From Patescibacteria group bacterium (lineage in GTDB: Bacteria; Patescibacteriota; Patescibacteriia; WFTA01; S139-112): DNA of 21,221 nt. The notes beneath the pieces were generated by a model, which was given only the letters and a program-made list of their open reading frames with translations, was not told where the DNA came from and did not search any database. The DNA lies in assembly GCA_015485715.1 (NCBI GenBank), contig WFTA01000026.1:1-21221 (forward strand). The letters run 5' to 3'. Shown piece after piece: positions 1 to 8,587 of the stretch (positions are counted from its first letter, which is position 1; every line of letters starts with the position of its first letter). A program made the position numbers and the translations under genes.

Positions 1-67
1 CGAACCCCCGAAGGCATACGCCAGCAGGTTTACAGCCTGCCCCCGTTGACCACTTGGGTATCCCTGG
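1..67 (-). tRNA. tRNA-Tyr (anticodon GTA), 3' end cut by window edge
   Basis: Read on the minus strand, the gene begins with acceptor strand CCAGGGA (67 to 61), then TA and a D-arm with stem CCC/GGG. The anticodon stem GCAGG/CCTGC carries loop CTGTAAA, giving anticodon GTA (Tyr). A long variable arm follows, as expected for bacterial class II tRNA-Tyr, and then the start of the T-arm (GGGGGTTCG). The rest of the T-arm, the acceptor 3' strand and any CCA lie outside the window. Confidence 0.93.
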
Positions 68-216
68 TTATTACAGAACTATATTATGATTTTTTAGTAT
101 ATCTCTGATTTGTTTTTTAAGCAACTGTTTTTTGTTTCTTACAGAATCAATAAATTTATATTAAGATAGAGTATTTTTTGTTGTTAAGCTCTATTATTAT
201 AGGAAAAAAATATATT

Positions 217-245
217 TTGGTCAAATTTATTTTATATGGTATAAT
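217..245 (+). promoter_or_regulatory. Sigma70-type promoter with extended -10 for the PilB-like gene
   Basis: TATAAT at 240-245 is preceded by TGG, an extended -10 (TGGTATAAT). A weak -35, TTGGTC, lies at 217-222 with a 17-bp spacer. The predicted transcript would start near 252, only about 15 nt before the ATG at 267. No Shine-Dalgarno sequence is visible, so the mRNA may be nearly leaderless. Confidence 0.65.
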
Positions 246-266
246 AATAAAAATAAGTTATTCTTT

Positions 267-1433
267 ATGGCAGATCAGGAAAAAGGACAAATTACCTCTT
301 TAATAGATCACTATATAGATCAAGCTATTGTTTTAGGAGCCAGTGATCTTCATGTAGAACCAGAATCTGAATCTGTGTTGATACGCATGAGAATCGACGG
401 AATTATGAAAGAAGTTGAAAAACTTCCTCTTAATATGTTGTCTAATTTGATAACCAGAGTGAAAGTTTTGGCCAGTTTAAACATTTCAGAAAGCAGGCTT
501 CCTCAGGATGGGAGGTTTGAAATTAAAAAGGAGGATAGAGTTATAGATATGAGAGTATCAGTGATGCCCACTGTATATGGAGAGTGTGCTGTGATCAGAC
601 TTTTAAATCAGGATAAACTCAGAACATCTTTCAAAGAGCTTGGATTTTCAGAGGCTCAGGAAAGCATATTTACTAATATTATCTCTAAGCCTTATGGTTT
701 GATTTTGGCAACAGGACCTACAGGTTCTGGTAAAACCACAACTCTTTTTTCAGTATTAAACAGGATTAATACGCCCGAAAAGTGTATTGTTACTTTGGAA
801 GATCCCATAGAATACCATCTTCCATTGGTCAGGCAGACGCAGATAGATGAACCAAGCGGCCTTACATTTGCCCGTGGTTTAAGGGCTTTATTTAGACAAA
901 ATCCTGATGTAATTATGGTGGGTGAAATAAGGGATTTAGAGACTGCTGAAATAGCAGTACAGGCAGCCATGACAGGACATATGGTTCTTTCAACCATGCA
1001 TACCAATGATTCAGTGGGGGCTTTGATCAGGATGAGAGAAATGGGGCTTGAGAAATTTTTAATTACCTCTGCAACTAATGGGATTATAGCGCAGAGACTG
1101 GTACGCACTCTATGTCCTAATTGTAAGGTTTCCTATAAGCCTGATGTTAAATTACTTGAAGAATTGCATATTAAGACAAACAATAATATTATATTTTATA
1201 GAGCTGCTGGCTGTTCTATGTGTCATAATACAGGATATATAGGGAGAACAGGTGTGTTTGAGATATTAACCATAACTCCAAAAATAAACCAACTGGTTTA
1301 TTCTAATGCCAGTTGGCAGGAGATGTATAAAGAGGCTATTGCTGAGGGTATGCAGACACTCAGACAGAGTGGTATTGAAAAAGCGCTTGAAGGTATCACT
1401 ACTATAGAAGAAGTTTTGAGAGTGACCAAATAA
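267..1433 (+). CDS. PilB/GspE-type secretion/pilus assembly ATPase, short form
   Basis: A type II/IV secretion ATPase that would drive assembly of a type IV pilus or pseudopilus from the cytoplasmic face of the membrane. Visible motifs: Walker A GPTGSGKT (about 150-157), the Asp box around VTLEDPIEY (175-183), Walker B DVIMVGEIRD (214-223), the His box ending HMVLSTMHTND (238-248), and a four-cysteine zinc site (C283, C286, C316, C319). The zinc site points to PilB/GspE rather than PilT. At 388 aa it lacks the N-terminal GspE_N domains of full-length PilB (about 560 aa) and starts directly at the 'SDLHVEP' N2 domain. No other pilus gene lies in the window. It converges on trpS with a 10-bp gap. 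Family assignment is firm; the exact machine it powers is inferred. Confidence 0.9.
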   Translation: MADQEKGQITSLIDHYIDQAIVLGASDLHVEPESESVLIRMRIDGIMKEVEKLPLNMLSNLITRVKVLASLNISESRLPQDGRFEIKKEDRVIDMRVSVMPTVYGECAVIRLLNQDKLRTSFKELGFSEAQESIFTNIISKPYGLILATGPTGSGKTTTLFSVLNRINTPEKCIVTLEDPIEYHLPLVRQTQIDEPSGLTFARGLRALFRQNPDVIMVGEIRDLETAEIAVQAAMTGHMVLSTMHTNDSVGALIRMREMGLEKFLITSATNGIIAQRLVRTLCPNCKVSYKPDVKLLEELHIKTNNNIIFYRAAGCSMCHNTGYIGRTGVFEILTITPKINQLVYSNASWQEMYKEAIAEGMQTLRQSGIEKALEGITTIEEVLRVTK

Positions 1434-1443
1434 AGTGGAGATA

Positions 1444-2445
1444 TTATAACAGACCCATAACTTCTTTTACTTCTTTTATAACTTGCCCTGCTTTATGGTA
1501 TGCCTTTTCTCTTCCTTCTGACAGAACTTTAGCTACATAGTCAATATTGTCTAAAAGTTCTTCTCTTTTTTCCTGAATAGGTTTAAGGAAATCTATAATA
1601 CTTTCAGCAAGAACAGCTTTAAGCTCCACGTATTTTAGAGTTTTATTTTTATAGTGCTCTTCCATATGGTTATATGTTTTTTCGTCAGCTGTTAGTCTGA
1701 GGAGCAGGAAAAGATTTGCTACACCAGCAGACATTTTTTCAGTATCTTGGCTGGGTCCTGTATCAGTTACAGCAGAAGATATTTTTCTTCTGATAGTATC
1801 AGGATCGTCAGCTATAGCTATATAGCTTTTGGGACCCAAAGATTTGGACATTTTGTTTTTGGGGTTATTAAGTGCTTTAATTCTCAAAGGCTTTTCTGTA
1901 AGTTTTGCAAGTTCAGGGATTGGAAAGACTTCTTTTTTAAATGTTTGATTGAATCTTTTGGCAATGTCTCTGGCAAGCTCCAGATGTTGCATCTGATCTT
2001 CGCCTACAGGGACATATTTTGCCTTATACAAAAGAATATCTGCTGCCATAAGAACAGGGTAATTTAAAATACCAGCCTTGGCATCTTTATACCTTGATTT
2101 AAATTCTTTATATTGTGTCATTCTCTGAAGCTCACCTACTGAGGTGATAGTATTTAAAAGCCACATCAGTTCTGTATGGTAGGGGATATGTGATTGAACA
2201 AATAAGACTACCTTATCAGGATTTATTCCTGCTGCCAAATAGTCCACTGCAACTTCTTTTATTGCCTGAGACATATCTTCGGGATTGTAAGGAGTGGTTA
2301 TGGCATGCAGGTCAACTATACACAGGTATTCTTCATAATCATCTTGAGCCTTTACCGCAGGATAGATTGCAGCCAAGAGATTGGCAATATGCACCTCACC
2401 GGTAGGTCTGATGCCAGTAAAGAGTATGGGTTTTTCTTTTTTCAT
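1444..2445 (-). CDS. trpS: Tryptophan--tRNA ligase
   Basis: A class Ic aminoacyl-tRNA synthetase that charges tRNA-Trp in the cytoplasm. The 333-aa length is normal for bacterial TrpRS. The N-terminal GIRPTGEVHIAN carries the HIGH-type motif as HIAN (19-22), with Ala in place of the usual Gly. The KMSKS loop is intact (NKMSKSLGP, about 197-205), and the AADILLYKA and VGEDQMQHLELARDIA blocks typical of the family are present. It starts 4 bp after the RNase J stop on the same strand. A Shine-Dalgarno AGAGG (2455-2459) inside the end of the upstream gene lies 9 nt before the ATG, so the two genes are probably co-transcribed. Function is clear from conserved blocks. Confidence 0.96.
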   Translation of the reverse strand: MKKEKPILFTGIRPTGEVHIANLLAAIYPAVKAQDDYEEYLCIVDLHAITTPYNPEDMSQAIKEVAVDYLAAGINPDKVVLFVQSHIPYHTELMWLLNTITSVGELQRMTQYKEFKSRYKDAKAGILNYPVLMAADILLYKAKYVPVGEDQMQHLELARDIAKRFNQTFKKEVFPIPELAKLTEKPLRIKALNNPKNKMSKSLGPKSYIAIADDPDTIRRKISSAVTDTGPSQDTEKMSAGVANLFLLLRLTADEKTYNHMEEHYKNKTLKYVELKAVLAESIIDFLKPIQEKREELLDNIDYVAKVLSEGREKAYHKAGQVIKEVKEVMGLL

Positions 2446-2449
2446 ATTT

Positions 2450-4351
2450 TTAAACCTCTAAAACTACAGGCATAATTATAGGCCTTCTGTGAGTTTTTTT
2501 CACTACAAATTGAGTAAGCTCACTTCTTATTTTATTTTTTAGATACATAGTTTGTGCTGGTGTTCTGGGATCATAGTTTTTCATAACAACAGTCTTTACC
2601 TTCTTTCTTATTGCTTCTATCAAATCTTTATTTCCTTTTAGATAGGTAAATCCACGAGATAGAATATCGGGGTTTCTGACCAGTTTGCCGTCGTATTTTC
2701 TAATTGCAGCCACCACTATAATCATACCATATTGGGATAGGAGCTGTCTATCTCTAAGTACAATGTTGGTAATATCTCCTATTCCTAAGCCATCCACAAA
2801 TACATAATCTGTGGGGACTTTCTTTTTTAACACTTTCGGACCTTTGTTGGTAAATTCAAGTATCTGTCCATTATCCAAAACAAATACATTTTCTTTTGGC
2901 CAACCCTGACTGATGACCAGTTTTTCTGCTTCTTTTAGAATATAGTAGTTTGCATATACTGGCATAACATAGGTTGGCTTTACCTGTTTGAGAAGAAGTT
3001 TAATATCTTCCTGCTTGGCGTGTCCACCGGCATGAATAGTGTCCATAATTTCTTTATGTATAACATTAGCTCCTTGTCTGTAGAGTGAGTCTTTCAGTCT
3101 TTGAATAGATCTTTCATTTCCGGGTATTACTGAAGAAGAAAATACAACAGTATCATCAGGCTGTATGCGTACATATGGGTTTTCCTTGTTGGCAATCCTC
3201 ACTAATGCTGATCTCTCATCAGCCTGAGAGCCTGTTGCAATGATAGTGATTTTTTTGGGAGGATAATTGTCAATATCTTTTATATCTATAATGGTTGACT
3301 GCTTAACATTTATATAGCCGAATTTTTTACCTATTTCTACTGCAGATTTCATGGAATAGCCCATAATAGCAACCTTTCTGCCATTTTTTTCTGATATTTC
3401 CATGACTTGGCCTATACGCTCCAACATACTGGAAAATGTTCCAAAAATTACCCTACCGGGAGCTTCTTCTATAATTTTTTTTGTTGTTTCATATACTTCC
3501 TTTTCTGATCCCTGATGTCCTTCGTGAATTGCGCCAAGTGATTCAAATGCAAGTAGAGCAGGTTTTTTTTCTGTATTCCATTTGGCTAAGTGACTGTAAT
3601 CAGTGGGTTCTCCTTCTACAGGATCAAGGTCATACCGCCAGTCTCCCAGATGGATAATATTCACAAAATCTGTCTCAATTACAACTCCAAATGCTTCTCT
3701 AATACTATGCGCTACTGAGAAAAAATTAATAGTAAATTTTCCAAGTTTTATTTTTTCCCATTCTTTTTTAATGGTTATGGTATTGATGGCAGGATTTTCT
3801 TTGAATTCTTCATTTCGTTTTTTAACCAGAGCCAGAGTAAAGTCAGAGCCGATTACTGTGGGGTTTCCTAGTTTAGGAAGGAGGTAAGGTACAGCTCCTA
3901 TATGATCTAAATGACCATGGGTTAGAATAACGCCCCTAATATTTTTTTCTTTTCCTTTAAGAGATTCTATGTTGGGGATAATATAGTCAACTCCCAGTGT
4001 ATCTTCTTCTGGAAATTGTAGGCCCATATCCAGAATTACAATATCATTTCCCCATTCAAATACTGTCATATTTCTACCCACTTCTTCGTTTCCACCCAGA
4101 GGATAAATTCTAAGCTTGTTGTTACTTATTTTTTCTCCAGTCTCTGTACTCTGCACCTCGAGCGCGCTCTCTGTTTTTTTAACAGTTACAGATTTGGATT
4201 TTACAGATTGTTTTTGTTGTTTTGGCGAAGGATTTACTGCAATGATTTTTTTTGAAGACTTTTTGGAATTTGCAGATGTACCAGATGATTTTGATTTAGT
4301 TGTTTTCTTCTTTTCAGAAGTTTTTTTGGTATTTTTTGTAGTTGTTGGCAT
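2450..4351 (-). CDS. rnj: Ribonuclease J with basic N-terminal extension
   Basis: A metallo-beta-lactamase/beta-CASP ribonuclease with 5'-exo and endonuclease activity, central to mRNA decay and rRNA maturation in bacteria lacking RNase E. The zinc-binding motif HGHLDH is at about 145-150, preceded by the 'YPLGGNEEVGRNM' start of the catalytic domain. The HxGGH block (IHAGGHAKQED) of the beta-CASP region and the C-terminal domain are present. The protein is 633 aa against about 555 for typical RNase J. The excess is an N-terminal stretch of about 77 residues rich in Lys, Ser and Thr with no predicted fold. It lies upstream of trpS (4-bp gap) and downstream of two tRNA genes on the same strand. 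No clear Shine-Dalgarno sequence precedes the ATG. Confidence 0.95.
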   Translation of the reverse strand: MPTTTKNTKKTSEKKKTTKSKSSGTSANSKKSSKKIIAVNPSPKQQKQSVKSKSVTVKKTESALEVQSTETGEKISNNKLRIYPLGGNEEVGRNMTVFEWGNDIVILDMGLQFPEEDTLGVDYIIPNIESLKGKEKNIRGVILTHGHLDHIGAVPYLLPKLGNPTVIGSDFTLALVKKRNEEFKENPAINTITIKKEWEKIKLGKFTINFFSVAHSIREAFGVVIETDFVNIIHLGDWRYDLDPVEGEPTDYSHLAKWNTEKKPALLAFESLGAIHEGHQGSEKEVYETTKKIIEEAPGRVIFGTFSSMLERIGQVMEISEKNGRKVAIMGYSMKSAVEIGKKFGYINVKQSTIIDIKDIDNYPPKKITIIATGSQADERSALVRIANKENPYVRIQPDDTVVFSSSVIPGNERSIQRLKDSLYRQGANVIHKEIMDTIHAGGHAKQEDIKLLLKQVKPTYVMPVYANYYILKEAEKLVISQGWPKENVFVLDNGQILEFTNKGPKVLKKKVPTDYVFVDGLGIGDITNIVLRDRQLLSQYGMIIVVAAIRKYDGKLVRNPDILSRGFTYLKGNKDLIEAIRKKVKTVVMKNYDPRTPAQTMYLKNKIRSELTQFVVKKTHRRPIIMPVVLEV

Positions 4352-4386
4352 AATAAAAAAGTTAATTTTTAATTAAATATTTGTTA

Positions 4387-4482
4387 CATATCTCCCCGCT
4401 TAATATATCAAGGTCAGTCAATAAAATAAAATTAAGAAGTTAATTGTTTAAAAACTGACTTTGTAAGATAAGCAGGGATATG
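4387..4482. repeat. Long imperfect inverted repeat between tRNA-Val and rnj
   Basis: The left arm (4387-4418) begins CATATCTCCCCGCTTA and ends GTCAGT. The right arm (4454-4482) begins ACTGAC and ends TAAGCAGGGATATG. About 24 of roughly 29 positions pair across a 35-nt AT-rich loop. On the minus strand this would be a hairpin in the RNA between tRNA-Val and the RNase J start, ending 2 nt from the tRNA. It could act in processing, in 5'-UTR control of rnj, or be the relic of a small inverted-repeat element. Confidence 0.6.
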
Positions 4483-4484
4483 TG

Positions 4485-4558
4485 TGGGCACTGAGGGACT
4501 CGAACCCCCGACCTCCTCGGTGTAAACGAGACGCTCTAGCCAGCTGAGCTAAGTGCCC
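4485..4558 (-). tRNA. tRNA-Val (anticodon TAC)
   Basis: The acceptor stem GGGCACT/AGTGCCC is perfect, with discriminator A. The D-arm contains TAGCTCAGCTGG. The anticodon stem TCTCG/CGAGG has loop TTTACAC, giving anticodon TAC, which reads GUA and other Val codons. The T-arm is GGGGGTTCGAGTCCCTC-like. CCA is not encoded; CACA follows the discriminator. It lies downstream of tRNA-Leu on the same strand with a 45-bp gap. Confidence 0.96.
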
Positions 4559-4603
4559 GTATTCATTTTGTTAAATGATATTATAATATAATTTATAACA
4601 TTG

Positions 4604-4687
<84 letters not shown>

Positions 4688-4779
4688 TTACTTTGTATTG
4701 TTATAATATAAATAAAAATACAAGTTGTAAATAGCTCAAGATAAAATAAAGTTGTTTCTCAAGTATTTATTCTGTTTTT

Positions 4780-4808
4780 ATAATAGCAAATATATAATTA
4801 TTTGTCAA
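4780..4808 (-). promoter_or_regulatory. Sigma70 promoter for the tRNA-Leu/tRNA-Val transcript
   Basis: On the minus strand a consensus TTGACA (-35, 4808 to 4803) is followed after exactly 17 bp by TATTAT (-10, 4785 to 4780). Transcription would start near 4773, about 85 nt before tRNA-Leu. No terminator is evident after tRNA-Val, so read-through into rnj-trpS is possible. Confidence 0.7.
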
Positions 4809-4852
4809 CTGTATTGTATACTATAAAGACAATCTCTGTGATTGGGTTAGTA

Positions 4853-6625
4853 TTATTTTAATACTCTTTTTACATTGATATACCATTTTTCTATATTGGC
4901 AAATCTATCAGATGGGGTAATAATTCTTTTCTGATTATACATTTTGATTTTTTTGCTGACAGGATAGAGATAGTTTGGATTATACAGAAAGATAGCAGGT
5001 ATATCCATAACAAGAATATTTTGAAAATGTATGTATTTGTCATTTTTGGCTTTAAGATCAGCCGTTTTTCTTGCATCTTCAAGGACTTTATCAGCTTCTT
5101 TATTTTTAAAGTTGGACAGATTGAGACCAGTGGATGATATCTGGGAAGAGTGCCAGAAAGGATAAGGATCAGGATCAACACCTATAATCTCTCCAAAGAT
5201 AAGAATTTCATAATCTCTTTTGCTTATATATTTTGTCTGAAGCGTATTTATATCAACTATGTTAGTATTTACTTTTACTCCTACCTTTTCCCAATCATTC
5301 TTTAGAATCTTGGCTGTATTAGAAAGTTCAGGAACATCGGCTGTGGTTATAGTTATTTCGAGAATATCTCCATCTTTGTTTGTTCTGTATTTAGAAAGTG
5401 TGTCATCTTGTTCCTCTATTTTTTCTTTTTCATCATTAGACATATTTTTTTCTTTATCATTCTCTTTATTATTGTTTTGATTTTGTCTGAATTTCCATCC
5501 ATTTTCTTCCAGTATTTCTCCTGCTTTTTGTAGATCAAAGTCAAATTTTTCTATATTGGGGTTAAATCCGGGATAGTTGGGAAGTATGGGGCCGTGAATA
5601 ATAGATCCATTGCCATCTATAGCTTCTTTTAGAATTTTTTCTTTATCTGTGGCATATGCCAGAGCCCTTCTTACTTCTTTGTTTTTTATAGGTGAATCTG
5701 ATGTTAAATTGAAAAATACAGCTGTATATTGAGGTAATTGAAGTCTGTGAATATTTATTTCCCTCTCATTAATATCGTCCCGGTACTGGATAGGCAGCAT
5801 GTTGAGACCGTCAATACTTCCTATTTTTAAATCTTGAAGAGCTGTCTCAAAGTCAGGATAGAATTTAAAGGTAATTTTATCAATTTTAGGTCCACCAAGA
5901 TGATATTTTTTATTTCTTACGACAGTATATGAGTGTATTTTACCAAATTTGTCTTTTGTGAGATCTTTAAACATATAAGGTCCTAGACCTATTGGTTTGA
6001 TATTAAAATCTGTTAAAATTATTGATTCTGGGGTTACTTTTGACCAAATATGGGCAGGCAGAATACCTACCTGAAGACTCTCCAAAAAAGGAGTGAGGGG
6101 TTTGGGTAGAATAAATTTTACAGTATATTCATCAGGCGTTTCTATTTTTATATTATTAAACGATGTAATTAATGGACTTTTATAGTCTCGATTTTGTATT
6201 AGATCAAAAGTGAACTTGACATCATTGGAGGTAAATTTTTCACCATCAGGCCATCTTATGTTTTGTTTAAGATAGAATGTGTATGTTTTCTGATCGTCTG
6301 ATATATCCCACCTTTCAGCCAAGTCAGGGATGATTTTTTCTCCATCATATTTTACTAATCCAGCATAGAGGAGTTTTGCCAGATCTCTGTCAACAGGATT
6401 TTTATCTATATAAATAGGATTAATCAAGCGGGGATACCCTACAATACCCTCTATGTATCTTCCGCCTTCACCGGGTACAGGTCTGGTTACAGTCAGGAAT
6501 AAGCTTGCTGCAAAAAATACAAAAGAAAACAAAAAAATACCTGAAAAAAATTTCAGTTTTTTATACTTATCTGTAGGCAGCTTTTTTTCGAGTGTCTTAA
6601 AACTATATAGAGTTTTTGGTTTCAT
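4853..6625 (-). CDS. Membrane-anchored family-5 solute-binding protein (OppA/DppA-like)
   Basis: An extracytoplasmic binding protein of the SBP_bac_5 family, normally the peptide-capturing part of an ABC importer. The N-terminus has about 25 cytoplasmic basic residues followed by one hydrophobic segment (about 26-46). No lipobox cysteine is visible, so it looks membrane-anchored rather than a lipoprotein. Family blocks include LLYAGLVKYD (86-95), LAERWDISDDQKTYTFYLKQ (102-121), the WPDGEKFTSNDVKFTFD region (125-141) and GLGPYMFKD (213-221). A hydrophilic Asn/Lys/Glu-rich insertion (about 381-410) interrupts the second lobe. At 590 aa it is near family size. It lies 17 bp after secG and is probably in the uvrC-secG transcript. 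No permease or ATPase genes are adjacent, so the ligand and transporter partner cannot be told from here. Confidence 0.88.
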   Translation of the reverse strand: MKPKTLYSFKTLEKKLPTDKYKKLKFFSGIFLFSFVFFAASLFLTVTRPVPGEGGRYIEGIVGYPRLINPIYIDKNPVDRDLAKLLYAGLVKYDGEKIIPDLAERWDISDDQKTYTFYLKQNIRWPDGEKFTSNDVKFTFDLIQNRDYKSPLITSFNNIKIETPDEYTVKFILPKPLTPFLESLQVGILPAHIWSKVTPESIILTDFNIKPIGLGPYMFKDLTKDKFGKIHSYTVVRNKKYHLGGPKIDKITFKFYPDFETALQDLKIGSIDGLNMLPIQYRDDINEREINIHRLQLPQYTAVFFNLTSDSPIKNKEVRRALAYATDKEKILKEAIDGNGSIIHGPILPNYPGFNPNIEKFDFDLQKAGEILEENGWKFRQNQNNNKENDKEKNMSNDEKEKIEEQDDTLSKYRTNKDGDILEITITTADVPELSNTAKILKNDWEKVGVKVNTNIVDINTLQTKYISKRDYEILIFGEIIGVDPDPYPFWHSSQISSTGLNLSNFKNKEADKVLEDARKTADLKAKNDKYIHFQNILVMDIPAIFLYNPNYLYPVSKKIKMYNQKRIITPSDRFANIEKWYINVKRVLK

Positions 6626-6642
6626 GTATTTAGATGAAATTA

Positions 6643-6861
6643 TTATGCCACCAATACTCTTAACAGACCGCTAGCCAAAAAGATAATAGCCAGTACAATG
6701 CTTATATTGAAGATTGTTTTTTCCACGCCTCTTTTTACAGAATATACCTCACTGCCGCCGCCAAAAGCACCCCCTATACCAGAACCTCTGTTTTGCATAA
6801 GTATAGTTATAATAAGGAGTATTCCGCTTATTAACTGGATAATTTTCATTATATTTTCCAT
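6643..6861 (-). CDS. secG: Preprotein translocase subunit SecG
   Basis: A small membrane subunit of the SecYEG protein-export channel. The 72-aa protein shows two hydrophobic helices (about 5-22 and 50-70) separated by the hallmark loop with QNRGSGIGGAFGGGSE. It lies 37 bp downstream of uvrC and 17 bp upstream of the binding protein, as in a single operon. Two in-frame Met codons (residues 1 and 5) are possible starts; neither has a strong Shine-Dalgarno sequence. Confidence 0.93.
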   Translation of the reverse strand: MENIMKIIQLISGILLIITILMQNRGSGIGGAFGGGSEVYSVKRGVEKTIFNISIVLAIIFLASGLLRVLVA

Positions 6862-6898
6862 ATATTTTAGTCAATTTCACTATATATAATCTACCTTT

Positions 6899-8506
6899 TT
6901 ATATTTTTTTTGTCAAATGTTTTTCAGACAGTTTATGGTGAAGTGATCTGGCAAATCTGTGGGATTCATCTCTTACCTGCTGCAGGAGCTTGAGGGCAGG
7001 ATTTGATCTGTCTATGATTACTGGTTTGCTCTGAGAGGGTATATATATGTGTTCTTCTTTTTTTGCTATGGATATAACAGGAATGTTAAGGTGGTATACT
7101 TCTAGAGCTTCTAAGGCGTATTTAAGCTGGACTTTACCTCCATCTATCAGAATAAGGTCAGGTGGATGAGAAAATGAAGTATCAATGTGTGATTTAGAGT
7201 TGATGTATTTGAGCCTTCTTATTAATATTTCTTTTATCATTATTGGATCATTTTTTCCTGACTGCTTGATTTTAAACATCCTGTACATTTTCTTGTCCGG
7301 CTTGCTGTTGATAAAAACAACCATAGAACCAGTGCAAAATTTACCCTGCAGATGTGATATGTCATATCCTTCTATGCGCAGAGGGAGGCGGGGTAGGCTT
7401 AAATACTGCTGGAGCAGGATAAGAGGATTGATGATATGTGTTTTGTATTTCTGATTGATTATATATTTGTTAAGGTGTTCTTTAGCATTTAACACACCCA
7501 TATTCAGAATATCTTTGCGTGTTTTACTTTTTGGTATTAAAGTCTTAAATGTTGGTGTGGTTATTTTTTCCAATGTATAGATATAGCGGGGTTTAGATGA
7601 TGAGATAAAAGTATAGTATTGATAGACAAAAGAAGATAATACATTTTGTAAACCAGAATTTATCTCAATGACTGTTTTAAATACATCATATATTTTGCCT
7701 GCCTTGGCTTTAAATATATTAACCCCCAGCAGGCTTTCTTCTTGAAACCAGCTTATAAAATCAGAATTTTCATTCTGGTTGAGGTATATTTTTTGGTATT
7801 GGTAAAGATTTTTAATAGCTTGTATTTCATCTCTGATTTTGGCTGCTTGTTCATATTTTTCTTTTTGGGATAATTTTTTCATCTCTTTGGCAAGTTTGTT
7901 GATTATCTGGGTGTAGTTACCTTCTAAGAAATCTTCTATTTGTGAAAATATATTTTTGTATTTATGCGGAGGGAATAGTCCGATACATACGCCGGGGCAC
8001 TTGCCTATGAGATAATTGAAGCATTTTTCTTTTTTCTTTTTATTTGGTTTTAGGCAAAGAGGAAATATTTTACGGACAAGGTTAATAATGTTTTTAACAT
8101 CTTTGGAAGATGTAAAAGGGCCGAATATTTTGCTTTTTTCATCATATTTTGGTCTTCTGACAGAATATATTTCAGGATACTTTTTATTGTAATCTATTGT
8201 AATATACTGCCAGCTTTTATCATCTTTGAGCATTACATTAAAAGGCGGAAGATCAGTAGATATGAGATTTGACTCCAAAAGCAATGCTTCTTTTTCTGTA
8301 TCTGTTAGTATATAATCTATTTTATTTACCAAGTCTATCATAATCTGTTTAGATGGAGACAGGGTTGATCTGCGTTGCCAATATGAAGTTACTCTTTTTT
8401 TAATATCTTTTGCTTTACCTATATATAAAATATTGCCAGATTTGTCATAAAATCTGTATACCCCGCTTTTATGCGGCAAGTTTTTGATGTCTGACAGTAT
8501 AGACAT
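6899..8506 (-). CDS. uvrC: Excinuclease ABC subunit C, lacking the C-terminal HhH domain
   Basis: The dual-incision nuclease of UvrABC nucleotide excision repair. In order: the N-terminal GIY-YIG domain (SGVYRFY at 14-20, ILYIGKAKDIKKR at 26-38, ESN at 78-80); a four-cysteine cluster (C151, C162, C170, C174) matching the Fe-S site of UvrC; a UVR coiled coil (about 205-235); and the RNase H-like 5' nuclease domain with D382, D420, D455 and H516 in place. The protein stops at residue 535, shortly after the DESHRFARSLHH block. E. coli UvrC has 610 residues, and the missing part is the tandem helix-hairpin-helix DNA-binding domain. It is the first gene of a minus-strand group with secG. Confidence 0.95.
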   Translation of the reverse strand: MSILSDIKNLPHKSGVYRFYDKSGNILYIGKAKDIKKRVTSYWQRRSTLSPSKQIMIDLVNKIDYILTDTEKEALLLESNLISTDLPPFNVMLKDDKSWQYITIDYNKKYPEIYSVRRPKYDEKSKIFGPFTSSKDVKNIINLVRKIFPLCLKPNKKKKEKCFNYLIGKCPGVCIGLFPPHKYKNIFSQIEDFLEGNYTQIINKLAKEMKKLSQKEKYEQAAKIRDEIQAIKNLYQYQKIYLNQNENSDFISWFQEESLLGVNIFKAKAGKIYDVFKTVIEINSGLQNVLSSFVYQYYTFISSSKPRYIYTLEKITTPTFKTLIPKSKTRKDILNMGVLNAKEHLNKYIINQKYKTHIINPLILLQQYLSLPRLPLRIEGYDISHLQGKFCTGSMVVFINSKPDKKMYRMFKIKQSGKNDPIMIKEILIRRLKYINSKSHIDTSFSHPPDLILIDGGKVQLKYALEALEVYHLNIPVISIAKKEEHIYIPSQSKPVIIDRSNPALKLLQQVRDESHRFARSLHHKLSEKHLTKKI

Positions 8507-8587
8507 AAGTGAAACACTAAAAATACAATAAAATTATTTAAAACATTTATAATATACACCAAAAAGCATAACATTTAAACTACAGAT

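Noticed and set aside
692..1108. 138-codon minus-strand frame inside the PilB-like gene
   Set aside because: It is antisense to the Walker A to Walker B region of a well-supported ATPase and resembles no family.
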